Assembly (NCBI GenBank): GCA_014905825.1
Contig: JACGCN010000023.1
Location: 62,001 to 126,000 of the forward strand
Source: Lyophyllum atratum
Taxonomy: Eukaryota; Basidiomycota; Agaricomycetes; Agaricales; Lyophyllaceae
Reading direction: 5' to 3'
Length of the DNA stretch: 64,000 bases
Shown: positions 1 through 12,065 of the stretch, in pieces
Layout of the letters: the number at the start of each line of letters is the position of its first letter
Numbering within the stretch: the stretch's first letter is position 1
Program-made: the position numbers and the translations under genes
The notes under the pieces: model-generated
Database searches by the model: none
What the model was told of the DNA's origin: nothing
The model's input: only the letters and a program-made list of their open reading frames with translations

Positions 1-49
1 TCCTACGCGTCTTGGACCCCCTCTCCGCTTTGCCTCCTGTTCAGGACAC

Positions 50-1726
50 ATGCCTTCATCCGACGACGCGATTCTCCGCGATACCAGCTCTCCAATCCCC
101 AGCCCCGCAGACTCTCCTCCCTCTCCCACGCTCACTCCCGCTGCCACTCCCACCTCTACACCCCCACCCCCAACTCTAAACGCCAGCGCCCTCCCCTCCC
201 CAACCTACCACCCCCAAGACCCCACCAAGAAATCCCACGCGCGCAAGCAAGCCCCCGGCCACGTCCCGCGCCCGCGCAACCCCTTCATCCTCTTCCGCTG
301 CGACTTCGTGCGCCAACACAAGGTGCCCAAGGACCTCGAGCGGGACCACCGCAATATCTCGCGGATTGCGGGGGCAGTTTGGAGGGGGATGGGGGAGGGG
401 GAGAGGAGGCCGTGGGTGGAGATGGCGGAGAGGGAGAAGGGGGAGCATAGGAGGTGTTATCCGGGGTATCGGTATAGCCCTGGGGGTGGGGTTGGCGCGG
501 GTGGGGTGGGGAGGAGGAGGAAGAGGGGGGATGTTGGGGAGGTTGAGATGGGTGAGGTTGGGTTTGGGCTTAGGGACTCGTCGTCGTCGATGGAGGGGCG
601 AGACGTCCGAACGCGTGTGGTGGACAAAGAGCCCGCCCCCGTTCGCAAGACGAACGTGAATAGGAGGGCGGCTCGGGCGCGAAACCTTGACCACAGATGG
701 ACTATAGAAGACGACCTCTGCTGCGATTCCACCACTAGCGGATCCACGTTTCTACCTCACCATCGTTACATCGCATACAACCCAGATGATGACCCACCCC
801 AACCCCAGCCGCCCACACACCCATCCCCAACCCCCTCCCACCTCACCTACCGCCGCTCCTCCTCCTGCCCGCCCGGCGCTCCCCGCATCCCCGCCCCCTC
901 CGCGACCCTTCAAGCACCCGCACCCTCATCCCTCCTAATCACGCGCGACGACCTCGCCAGGCGCCCATCCCGCATCACCATGTACCAATCCACCACCGCG
1001 ACATCCACTTGCTTCACCTCGGGAGCTGTAAACCCGCCGCACCCGGGCCTGGCGCACGTCTCCCCGTCCACACGCGCGCTGTATGAAAGGGTGTTCAGGG
1101 GGGAGGCTGTATGTGACATGAGGCCTGTGTTGAGCACGGGGCCGTATGTTGTTGATCCACCGGAAGGGGGGATGGGGTGGGGGGCGTGTAGTGGTGGACC
1201 TGTGCCTGTACCTGTACCTTGGGAATGGGACGCGGGAGCCGGGTTTTCAGAAACGCAGCATGGATCGGTGAGTTGTCTACATCCGTCTTTTCTCCCGTTT
1301 TCTTTTCTTTGGCGCATATACTGACCCTCGGAATTCTATGCGCAGGATATTCCACCACGTGTTTTGATGGCTTCCGCGTATACGAGCGCTACCTTCGAGT
1401 CGATGCAATTGCATGCCCTTCCCCCGCTCCCCCGCGCCTCCCTTCCGACGTTCACCAACCCCTTTTTCACAGCAACAGCCAGGGCCCCCGCCCCTCCAAC
1501 GTCGTCCACCCCCTCCACCCCCACCTCCTCCTCTTGGTCCTCGGGCAAGTCGGACACGGACACGGACTCGCCGTTCTCCACGCCCTCCCCGCGCTTGCGC
1601 TTTCGTCCTGCTCCCGCTGGTACTGGTGCCCGGGCCAACAGCGAAATTGAAACGGGAGCTAAAAGCTATGTTGGGGACTTTGCGAGGATGTCGTTGGATG
1701 GTGTGGGGTTTGGGGGGTTTTTGTAG
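50..1726 (+). CDS. HMG-box transcription factor
   Basis: Two exons (50-1267 and 1346-1726, phase 0, intron GTGAGT...GCAG) encode about 531 residues. An HMG box of the fungal MATA_HMG type lies near residues 70-145. It shows the PRPRNPFILFR start, the central IAGAVWRGM helix and the W...A..EK...H...YPGYRY end, so the protein should bend DNA and act as a nuclear transcription regulator. The rest is low-complexity: a Pro/Ser/Thr-rich N-terminus, a Gly/Arg-rich stretch after the box and a Ser/Pro-rich C-terminus. The start is the first ATG, 49 nt into the window, and a longer upstream exon cannot be excluded. Such genes also occur at mating loci, but no homeodomain or pheromone-receptor partner is seen here, so a mating role is not claimed. 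Confidence 0.82.
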
Positions 1727-4198
1727 GCAGGAGGGAGGGACGAGGAACGTGGGTCTTGGATTTGAAACTGTGGGATTAGGCTCGCGGTTTTCTTCGCGCC
1801 GTGTACTGGTAGTGGGTGGGGCCGGATTTTGCATTACCGTCGGATAAGGGGGAGCTTTAGATGAGGTCCGGATTTCGTTTTCGTTTTTTCTCTGTTGTAG
1901 CATTGTACCACCTCCCCCATCGGACACCCACTTATGCAGTAGGCGTATACGTTTACGTTCATGCGCACCTCCACACTCTACGCACTACGCAACACACCCC
2001 CGACGTAGAATCTTATGTTACATTACACCCCGGATCCCTACCCTCCACGTATTTATAAGTTACATCCAGGCGGGCATGCACAGTTGTCGTAGATTTTGTC
2101 ATTGCGTCTTACTATTTACTATCTATGACAGGGACCTATGTCACTCTGTCTTGTCGTTTGGTGGTTGTGCCGACTTGGAACAGATGAGGATGAGGCGCTG
2201 AGTCCGTCTGGGGGAATCAGTGTTGGGTGACTTCTGGACGTTGACGCTGGCATGCAGAATGACGAGCCATTCAAGTTCACCTTCGGAATTCGACGCGTTC
2301 TGAGGATGCATGGCCATAACAAGCTACTTGCACCTCCCTTGATATCCCTTCGAGTACCCACATGCTGGAATGATGGATCCCGTTACATCCAAGACACGAA
2401 CAACGTCCTAGGTTGGTGCTCGTACTCGGAACGGCCCGAGTCATGGGAATAGAGCACAGTTTGTTATAGCATGAGGTGTAGGCTACTAGGTCTGCCCTTA
2501 CTGAGACGGACCTGAATCGCCTAAATCCTAGCCTCCTGTTGGTACGCTCGAGGTGGATACGACTACTTATAGGTCTGTTTCGTGAAGCAGATGCGTCTTG
2601 GGTTGGATGGCGCTGGGCTAAAAAAAAGCATGCGGTCAGGTCGTGCGGAATCTCTACCGGTACCACAGGACCGCTCACTAGCTACGGTATCCGGGGTGAT
2701 ATCCCTTCGTATGTACCGGAAAGCTGTGGGGATTTTAACGCGTTACGCGTTGACAAGCGACAAGTGGTCCAGGAAAGATACGTCGAGGGACGCGCCACTC
2801 ACCATTTATCAACCCAACGAAGATCACTCTGGCGAGATTTCGAGTTTACGGGATCCAGATAATGGCCTCCCGTCTCGTCTCCTGCATGGTCCCTGGTACG
2901 TCGAAAACAGGTGTGAAACGTCTTCAAGCCCCAGCCCCCACCGACATGATACGATACTTCTGAAAACCTGTGTTCCTAGTCCCGAAAGGGTTCACGTGCG
3001 CTCCAAAGATAAATCGGGTATGGGTTCTTCTTCGATCCGAATTCAGGCCGTTCCCCGGGTCGTGCGGGGTCGGGGTACTTCGAGGTACATACATAGCGTC
3101 CTCCCCTGTCGGCGAGCAAGGATATGCCTGGCACTGGCAGAACGCGTAGTATACATATCGCAATCTTGAATGCAGCGTTGATGGAGTCAGGCGGGCCGGG
3201 CTGTTCCCGATTACCCCAGGCTCCGAGACTCGAGTTCCCCATGGCCAGAGAACAACACACGCTCGAGGCCCCCCTCTTCTTCCCCAGCCTTCCCCGGACA
3301 ACACGTTCTCTACTCCGCGATGTAAAGGTTTACCCAGGATGACGATAATTGGTCGGCTATTTTCCAGGGCGGGCCCATGACTGATGGATCTGGACGAAAT
3401 CTGGTGCGGAACGTGGCGAATATCTGATGCTGGGATGGTGTTGAATGTAACTCGAAGACGGCGAGCGGCGAGCTGTTGGCTCGGTACTTTCTCTATACTG
3501 GAAGCTGCTAGACTGAAAGATTAGAGCAGGATTTCCGATGCGACTGGACCTCGATCATTAAATCAGCTTGACATGACGGTTTTACCTTTCGGCGCCCGCC
3601 TTTTGCGTTTTTGGAGATGTTGACGCGACTGACCTTTTTTGCATGTACGGCATCTAAGAGGTTCCAGGAGGGTTGGAACGGCCCGCTTCCCCCCGCACCT
3701 ACGCTTCATAATCTCTCTTGAGAGCCAAGGGTCAAGACCTAAGTGAGACGTTTTAGCAAATACCAATCAGGCACCAATCGGCGTAATCTCGCAGCCTCGC
3801 GACCATGGGCATTTCGTTGGATGTGAAGCGGCCGACGCCCACCGAACGGCTCTCGCGACGGCATCTCTAGCAGAAGTAAACTCTCTCGAAGAAAGGAACA
3901 GAAGCTTTCCCCGCCTTTTGAGAGTGTCGCATCCTGAGTGTTTCTGCGGGGACTTGCATGAATGTTCAGGAGAGGCCGATCGTTTTGCCAAATGCGTCGA
4001 CACGCGGGCGGACCGCGCGGACCGTCCTTTATCCGCCCCGCATATTCCGCCCCACAGGGTAACTGATCGAGATTGGATCAGACCAGCAATATACGGAAGC
4101 CTCCTTTTTTCATAAAAGCCCTCATGGCATCGTTGGCAAGTTTCAGCTCGTCCCCTCCTCTCCCAGTTGGCTGGTGACTCGACAAGTTCAACCTCAAG
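1727..4198. other. Gene-poor stretch
   Basis: About 2.5 kb without a gene I can support. Open frames of 100-195 codons exist on both strands (for example 2582-3169 plus and 3767-4273 minus), but none has a recognisable domain, coherent splice pattern or convincing start. The part next to 4198 must hold the promoter of the first sugar transporter. Confidence 0.5.
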
Positions 4199-6278
4199 AT
4201 GGTGGCCGCCGGAGTGTTCAAGAACAGCCGCGTCTACTGTGCGTTCGTCTCGCTTTTTCGTGTTACTATCCATGGCTTATCGTGTGACCGTGGTTTTAGA
4301 TTTGGCGTTCATCGTGTACTGGGGTATCATCCTTTTTGGTTATGATACTGGTATTGCCGGTGGCGTGGTCGCGCAACCCTACTTCTCCAAACACTTTGGT
4401 CTGAGCAACCCCGATGGAACGAAGAACATCAAGCGCACAAACGAAGTTTCGTCCATCGTCGTATCTGTGTTGCAGGGAGGTGCCTTCTTCGGTGCTCTGG
4501 GAAGTGCTCCCATCTCATGTACGTCTTCTTCATCTCTCCTTGCTCGTCGCTGACGTGTGCTTCAGCCAGAATCGGTCGTAGATGGACTCTCGTTGGCTTC
4601 ACAGCCGTCTTCTCCATCGGCGCTATCCTCACCACTGTCGCTAAGGAACCACACAACGGTCTCCAGCTCATCTACGCCGGACGCGTCATTTCGGGTTTCG
4701 GCATCGGTGGTATCTCTGCGGTTGCGCCTGCTTATGTCTCGGAGTGCTCCCCGAAGGAAGTTCGTGGCAGGATCACTGGTCTGTTCCAGATCATGGTGCG
4801 TGTCGTTGGCTTGACTCTCGTCATCCGTTGTCTGATATTCTCCTTGTCGACGTAACAGGTCGCCATCGGTGTCATGATATCGTACTTCATCAATTTCGGT
4901 ATCAGCGAACACATCGCCAGCGGTCCTAACATCTGGAGGATTCCGTTCGGTTTCCAGTTGGTGCCCGCTGGTATCATGCTTTTCGGTCTTTTGACTGTCA
5001 AGGTGTGTCTGCTTGATGTATCCGTATGACTGGCGCCTAAGACGAGTCTGCCTCATAGGAATCTCCTCGATGGCTCGCATCTGTCGGTCGCGTGGACGAG
5101 GCTCTGCGCAACCTTGCCTACCTCCGCAAGGAACCCGAAGACTCCCTCGACGTCGCCCACGAGATGGCTGAAATCGAGGCACAGATCGAGGAGGAGAGTG
5201 TCGCACGGGCGGGTCTAGGAATCAAAGAAGCTTTCCTTGGGAAGGGCAACTTCATTCGCTTCGTCATCGCCTTCGTTATCTTCTTGCTGCAACAGTGGGG
5301 TGGACAGAACTCGGTTGGGTAATTATATCCGTTTCCGTGTCGTCAACGTCCTCTTACCGTCCGTCTCTCCATTCTAGTTACTATGCGCCCCAGATCTTCA
5401 ACTCCATCGGATACACTGGCACCCAGAATTCTCTGTTGGCCTCAGGCATCTACGGTATCGTCAAGGTACGTGTCTCGGTCACCATTTCGGCTCGCATCGC
5501 TTATGCTCCCGTTGGCAGGTCGTCGCTACTGCCATCTTCGTCTTCTTCATGGTCGAGTCCCTCGGACGCAGACTCTCTCTCATCATCTCGTCCATCGGCA
5601 TGGGCACCCTGTTCTTCCTCATCGGCGCTATCCTCAAGACCCACCCTCCAGTTGCCCAGGCCGACCCTCCACCCGCATCTAAAGCCATGGCGGCCCTCCT
5701 TTACATCTACGTGTGCTTCTACTCCATGGGCTGGGGACCGCTTCCTTGGGTGTACGTCTCTGACATCTTCCCCACCCGCACGAGGCACTATGGCCTTGCG
5801 ACGGCGAGTGCTTCGCAGTGGTTGTGGAGTAAGCTCGCCGTTCCACCCAGTCTTTCTGCGCTTTGCTGATGTTTTGATCTTCTTACAGACTTTGTCGTGT
5901 CGAAGGTTACTCCCGATATGATCACGAACCTCGGGTGGAAGATCTTCATCATGTTCGGAACCGTCAACATCGGCGCCATGGGTACATTCGCCTTGTGAGT
6001 TTGGGCTGTCCTGGTTGCTTTAGCATGGCGACTGATTCATTTATTTCACAGCTTCATTCCTGAGACGAAGGGTCGCAGTCTCGAGGATATGGACATCATT
6101 TTCGGTGCCATCTCCGCCGAGGAACGTGCTGCTAATATTGCGACACAAGAGAGAGGTGAGCTTCAAGTTTAGCTATACGAGGCTTGGTTCTGTGCGCTGA
6201 CCGTCGTTCGTTGTAGCCCATGAGCACGAGAAAAACGATACCAGATCCTCTCATTCGATAAGGCACGATAAAGTCTGA
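4199..6278 (+). CDS. MFS sugar transporter (copy 1 of tandem pair)
   Basis: Ten exons: 4199-4238, 4300-4518, 4566-4795, 4859-5002, 5059-5318, 5378-5465, 5519-5828, 5889-5994, 6052-6155 and 6217-6278, giving 520 residues, the usual length for fungal hexose-type transporters. Family signatures are FGYDTGIAGG in helix 1, RIGRRWT after helix 2, ESPRWL before the central loop, QQWGGQN and NSVGYYAP in helix 7, ESLGRR, PTRTRHYG and PETKGRSLE after helix 12. It should be a 12-helix plasma-membrane proton symporter for a monosaccharide or related polyol/quinate-like substrate; the exact substrate cannot be read. The start is supported by the matching first exon of the neighbouring paralogue, which begins 627 nt after this stop. 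Confidence 0.93.
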
Positions 6279-6905
6279 TCGTGTTATGATACCTTTACGC
6301 CTCGATCACCCAGATGTTCCTTTTGGACAAGGACCCTCTTCGCATGCATCTACCGTGGTTTGTAGTGCAACATATTCCCCACTGTACTTGGATTTTTTCG
6401 GATTTTTTTGTGTAATAATAGGATAATGCTCTCCCATCAGTTGTGTCGCTATGAGTCGAAGCTTTTCGAGTTGGTCGGTCGACCGTGTCAAGCGTCCCCG
6501 CCGCACATGTGAACAGCGTAGGCTGCGTAACGTCCTTTCGGATTTCCCTCCTTTTCCCTCCAGACCCGATGGAACTTGAATTGCCATCGACTTCGTTCAA
6601 GCTCTTTATCTCCATCTAGCATGATCCGTTTCTGTCCACGAAACGGTCCCCACGGGCCGTGGCCCTGTGGTTCTCCATTGCTAGGTCGTTCCTGACTGAG
6701 ATCCCACTGGATCCACATCATATGGGGCTTGGAACCCTTCTATTCGCAGACACGGCTTCGGCGAGCATGAAGTCAGAACTTTATAAGAGCGCTCGGTGGT
6801 ACTCCCCCTTGTTGGCTCCGCCTCTCAACCTCCCCGCCCCTCCCGTCTCGCTTCTCCGCCCGCCTGCCTGCCCAAGCCCCTTGAAATCAGGCTGTCGCAT
6901 TCATC
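6279..6905. promoter_or_regulatory. Intergenic promoter region between the sugar transporters
   Basis: A 627-nt gap that holds the 3' end of copy 1 and the promoter of copy 2. A TATA-like TTTATAAG lies near 6779-6786, about 120 nt before the ATG, followed by a pyrimidine-rich stretch (6807-6885) typical of fungal promoters just before the start. Confidence 0.4.
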
Positions 6906-9506
6906 ATGGGAGTCAAGGAAGGGATATTCAAGAATATACGGGTTTATTGTACGTTTTTAAACCCCTTGAGAGGGCGTGGTTTCGATGTTGACGTGGGCTT
7001 GGACATCGTAGGGCTGGCGTTCATCGTGTATTGGGGAATCGTGTTGTTCGGATATGACACGTACGTCGTGCTTGTCATCAGTCCCCTAACGTCGCAAGCG
7101 CTAACCTGGCATCTGATCGTCTGCCAGCGGTATCGCGTACGTTGCTCGCTCATCATCACTTTCGCACGAATATTGAAAGGCATTTGCATTTGCAGGGGAG
7201 GAGTGGTTGCTGCGCCCTACTTCCAGCAGTCCTTTGGGCTCGTTGATGCCGCGGGGGTGAAGAACCAGAAACGGGTGAACGAGGTGTCGTCCAATGTAGT
7301 GTCTGTCCTACAAGCAGGGGCATTCTTCGGAGCGCTAGCGAGCGCCCCGTTGTCAGGTGTGTGTTGTGTGTTGGTCCCCCTCACACGTGTCTTCCTTCGC
7401 CATCGTTCCATCATTGATGTGAGGGGGCCACCTACGCCCCACATCTGTGACTGTGTGGTAGTTGTGCGGGAGCGGGGAAGACACACCTAACCTTGCCGTC
7501 TATCACATTATGTGCTGACGCCATCTTTCTCTCCACCTTTAGCCAAAATCGGGCGTATTTATACCTTGGCGTCGTTCACTGTGATATTCCTCGTCGGAGC
7601 GGTGAGCGCCAATTTCCTCGACGGCATGACCTACTTCGCTGATTAACTTCTTTTTGTGTTATTTTAGATCCTCACCACGGTAGCGGAAGGGTCGAACGGG
7701 CTGGCTGAGATCTATGCTGGACGTGTGATATCGGGTCTCGGTATCGGTGCCATATCCGCCGTTGCGCCTGCGTTCGTCTCGGAATGCGCGCCCAAGGAAG
7801 TGCGGGGACGGATCACTGGGTGTTTCCAGATTATGGCGAGTAACTCCCACCCGAGCCCGTAAGACTGTGGGATCTGATCGCTAGCGCAGGTTGCTATTGG
7901 TGTGATGATTTCGTACTTTATCAACTGTACGTCGGCGTTTTATGAGTTTATCAATGGAACTGAACTTCTCTCCGATGTAGACGGTGTTGGTCTTCACATC
8001 CATTCCGGCGTTAACGTCTGGAGAATCCCGTTCGGCTTCCAATTGGTACCCGCCGGTATCATGGCGTTCGGTCTCCTGACCCTAAAGGTCTGTCCACGAG
8101 TCAAACATACTTATATGACTCGGCGCTCACCCTCCTTCGTGCAGGAATCCCCGCGATGGCTGGCTTCCGTTGGGAGGCACGAAAAAGCCCTCGCGAACCT
8201 CGCCTATCTTCGTAAAGAACCCACGGACTCCGAGAGTGTTATCAGCGAAATGGCGGAGATCGAGGCTGCTATCCAGGAAGAACGGGAGGCGCGCCAGGGC
8301 CTGGGGATCAAGGAGGCGTTCTTCGGGAAGGGAAATTTCATTCGGTTTGTTATTGCCTTCGTGATTTTCTTGCTCCAACAGTGGGCTGGCCAGAACTCCG
8401 TCAAGTAAGTGATTCTTCAGTTATTTGTTCGAGGGTGTGTGAGTCTGACTTGTTGGTCTCCGTTAAGCTATTACGCGCCTCAAATCTTCGCTTCCGTGAG
8501 ATGCCTTTCTTTATATCCGTTAGTCCGTTCCTTACCTGGTTTGTGTGCGTCTAGATCGGATACTCAAGTCAGAAGAGCTCCCTGCTTGCGAGCGGAATCT
8601 ACGGTTCGTCTGCTCCTTCATGATATTCTCCGACTTCACATAACTAAGTGATTCGACACAGGCGTCGTCAAGGTCGTAGCGACTGCCCTCTTCATCTTCT
8701 ACGGCGTCGAAACCCTCGGCCGGAAGCTCTCCCTCTTCATCTCCGCGATGGGCATGGGCACCCTGTTCTACATCATCGGCGCGATACTCAAGACACACCC
8801 GCCCCCGCCCGTCATCGATGGTCAGGCCCCTCCAGATCCACCTCCGGCATCTAAGGCGATGGCAGGGCTGTTGTACATCTACGTGTGCTTCTACTCGATG
8901 GGATGGGGTGAGATACAGCGACGTTTATGCGGCGATGGACAGCTTAACGTGTTACTATATAGGTCCTCTTCCTTGGGTTTATGTTTCGGACATCTTCCCC
9001 ACTAGGACGAGACATTACGGTCTTGCACTGGCGAGCTCGTCGCAATGGCTTTGGAGTATGTTCTTCTCTTGGAAACTCGCCGTATGTTCAATTACTGACG
9101 TCATGATCTGCTTCAAGATTTCGTTGTGTCGAAGGTCACGCCCGATATGATCAGCGACCTAGGCTACAAGATCTTCCTAATGTTCGCTACCGTGAACATT
9201 GGTGCGATGGCCGTCTTCTCGTTGTCAGTCTCTGTCACTTCCCGGTCGACCAGAGTCTTGCTAACTCATATCCCGTCTCCAGGCTTATCCCAGAAACGAA
9301 GGGGCGTAGCTTGGAAGAGATGGATGTCATATTCGGCTCCATCTCTGCAGAACAACGTCAAGCCGATATCGACAAGCAGACACATGGTTCGCCTCGTTTT
9401 CTACTTTTCTTGGCGTGATTCTGAATTGACACCGCGCTTTTCTATAGCGGGCCACTTCAATGAGAAGTCTTCCGATCATGCGGAATCACTTGATGCGAAG
9501 GTTTAA
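6906..9506 (+). CDS. MFS sugar transporter (copy 2 of tandem pair)
   Basis: Sixteen exons: 6906-6948, 7012-7060, 7128-7136, 7196-7356, 7543-7601, 7668-7835, 7890-7926, 7981-8087, 8145-8404, 8468-8495, 8555-8603, 8662-8907, 8963-9055, 9118-9223, 9283-9386 and 9448-9506, giving 525 residues. It keeps the motifs of copy 1 (FGYDTGIAGG, ESPRWLAS, QQWAGQN, NSVNYYAP, PETKGRSLE), with KIGRIYT in place of RIGRRWT. It carries six introns that copy 1 lacks at equivalent points. One exon is only 9 nt (7128-7136, the codons for TGIA), and the intron at 7836-7889 has a GC donor where copy 1 has GT. The frame is intact throughout. The substrate probably overlaps that of copy 1. Confidence 0.9.
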
Positions 9507-10210
9507 CTTGACCGACCTGTTTCCTTTTGTACACTGCCACGGCTAGCCATGTTTCCTAACGTCGTTGAGCCTCTTGTATCATTGTATCGTTCGTGAAATC
9601 TACATGTTTTTCTTGCTCATGGAATACGTAGCGTGGTGTGTGTAAACGCCTGTGAATCGTTATGCCTTTTACACATAATGCCCAGACGAGTATCCGTTTA
9701 AGCGATCGTACGGACCGTCGATTGCGGTCTTGGTATGTATCCGCAGTCAAAGGGCGGTGCACATTTCGAAAGTCGGCGAGCCGAACCCGTCGCGACGCGA
9801 ACTCTAGTTCGGTGCTTGATAAACCTTCACGAGCGGTGGGCTGGCATTCACGTTGATTTCTTATGCGTCCTGGTTTGTTCGGTCTCATCCAAGCCTAGCG
9901 GCTACACGGTAGCTAGCTATACAGTCTGCCTTGCGACGACTGGCTGACCTATATATAGCATTGACACATTGGCACAGCCTTCTTTCCCACACGTCATCAG
10001 CATCCGCAGCCACTGCTTCTTTTGGGAGCGTGTTCGCCGAGGCCTCCCTGCACCATGCTACTCGGGCCTCGGGCAGTATAAAAAGGCAGCCGGCTTCCAA
10101 CCCATTACCTGGCTTACGTTCAAGTGCTGGCATATCCCTCCGGCCGTCGCTCTGAGGATTCACTTTCTACTCACGCGCACGCCTCAGCTCCACTCTCCAG
10201 CCCTCCGACA
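9507..10210. other. Intergenic region
   Basis: About 700 nt with the 3' flank of the transporter and, near its end, the TATA element of the next gene. No coding signal is seen. Confidence 0.45.
10077..10086 (+). promoter_or_regulatory. TATA box
   Basis: TATAAAAAGG, 125 nt before the ATG at 10211, is a good TATA element for the Cys-rich membrane protein gene. Confidence 0.5.
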
Positions 10211-10957
10211 ATGAATCATACAGCAGGCGCGACACGGCACGCTCAGCCTAGTGGTCTGATGAAGATGGATCTTTACCAAAAATCTGACTACGAAGAGAAA
10301 CGTGCCGTCCAGCCACCTCAGTGCAGCCAATGTCATGGTCAAGATTCTTCGCGATGCCAAGATGACGAATGCAGTATGTCCGCGCACCAGAGCCGCTGCC
10401 ATAGCTCTCGTCTCCGCCATGTTCTCCTTCCTGCGCTCGCCGCTTTGTTGACGCTCTCCCTCCTTTTGGCACTTTCGTGCATGAACGGTGCTGGAGCTCT
10501 GTTTGGGGTCGACGGTCTGACGAAGCGTGCAACTGGAGACGCGACGGGAGGCAACGGGGGGACGTTTACACAGAATAAATGTATGGCTATGATATCTTCT
10601 CTGATTCCAAGCCTTCGACTCGAACTGACCATAATTCTGTTCCTAGTGTATCTTATCGTCGTATTTGTTGGGTTATTCGTTGTTATTCTACTTGGCATTA
10701 TGCTGAGCGCTTGGTGTTGCAGAGGTGGGTTCAGGCGTATCTCTTAGTTTCTGAAGTTGACTAATGTGGGCATTTCCGCAAAGGCGTCTTCCAAAACCCT
10801 CTTTGTTGTCCATGTTACCTATGTGCTTGCTGCGGCGGTCTTGGTGAGTAATTTCATCACTATCTGCTCCATCGCCGTAACTGAAAGCTCGTCAACAATA
10901 GCATGTCTAGAGTGTATCGGATGCGGTCTCTGTGCAGAGGGGTTAGACCAAATGTAG
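10211..10957 (+). CDS. Small membrane protein with Cys-rich C-terminal tail
   Basis: Four exons (10211-10580, 10647-10724, 10784-10843, 10902-10957) give 187 residues. The first intron is 66 nt and also open in frame, so it could be retained. The N-terminal 65 residues are hydrophilic with five Cys. Two hydrophobic segments follow: residues of the LLPALAALLTLSLLLALSC type in exon 1, and a Val/Leu/Ile-rich helix in exon 2. The last 35 residues hold many Cys, in patterns such as CCPCYLCACCGG and CLECIGCGLC. The tail looks suited to palmitoylation or metal binding on the membrane face, but no family is recognised and the function is unknown. Frame continuity across three introns is the main evidence that the gene is real. 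Confidence 0.6.
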
Positions 10958-12065
10958 GTCTCCTCGGGGTTCCGTCGTCTCATGACTCGCGATGCTGTAC
11001 CTTTATGAGTTTGGACATCTCTGTCTATGATCTTGGACTTTCTTGGAACTCTCTCGCCCCCTTGGACCTTATACCTATTCACGATCTACCTATTCACGAT
11101 CCTTCGAAGTAATACCAAACCCTCGCGCCACGAATACTCTGTTATCAGCAGTTGTCACGATAAATACAATGACTCATCTACATCGGTAGCTTCATGCGCG
11201 TTTCGGATCCCTCGCTATTTCTCTTGGAATCCGGACCACACATGTGAAGCTCCCTCTCACCAGAGCGAATGCTCTTGCAATCGACCGTACCTGGAGCACC
11301 CTGCAATTTTAGGCGCGAATATGGCCGGGATCTCCTTAGGCATCGAAAAAAGCGCTAGTGAAGGAAGACGCGAAGGCCGTCGCTTTTTGGACTTGGTGAA
11401 AATCCTTGTCGGGACGGCGACTGGCTTCGAAGGACTGAAATAGTGGCACTCCTTTGCAAAGCTTTGTTCCCTTTTCTTCACGAAGCGAACTACTGTTGTT
11501 GTCTTCAGGACGTTGTTCCCACTCGATTCATGACGGAGAGCGAAGCAAGACCGAAATAACTTGATCACAAATCTTTAACATAGCCATAGCTCGTTCGTAC
11601 ACTACCAAGACTGCTCAACAACCGAACCTACTTCTTTTCGCCTTGGAATGGATTCCGGATAAGTGCAAACGTTCAGTAAGTGAATCCGAATCTGACTCAT
11701 GGCCCTTCGATAGACATCAAGCCCGCCGCGGCGTGTTCAGTTCGTCCGCAGGATAGCCGCCGGCGCACACAGCCTCAAATATCCCCCTAAAGATATGTAT
11801 GATCGATTCTTCCGCGACAGAAAACCGATGAATAACAGTGTACTTCAAAGGAGGGCTGTACAATCACGCCTGCCTCGTACCAATGGCACGCCACAGGTGA
11901 CAGTAAAACCGTCCCGCATATCCATACAGTCAAGAATGCAAGGTCTGTTGCCCCTTTCCTACTACCGTGCTACTACCCACTCAGATTTCTTCGAAGTAAC
12001 AAAATCAAGGTATCCACCTCATCCAAGCAAACTTTGCCCGACGATGCCGTAGTCGACCGCAAAAC
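10958..12065. other. Intergenic region
   Basis: About 1.1 kb. An open frame at 11795-12052 could be part of the degraded 5' end of the adjacent vWA gene, since related genes have a long Ser/Pro-rich N-terminus, but no clear homology is visible. Nothing else is supported. Confidence 0.35.

Noticed and set aside
176..694. Long open frames opposite and overlapping the HMG-box gene
   Set aside because: They are shadows created by the GC-rich, low-complexity coding sequence; they lack domains and the HMG frame is clear.
50..1726. The HMG-box gene as a mating-type locus
   Set aside because: No homeodomain pair, pheromone receptor or pheromone precursor is visible nearby, and HMG-box regulators are common outside mating loci in basidiomycetes.
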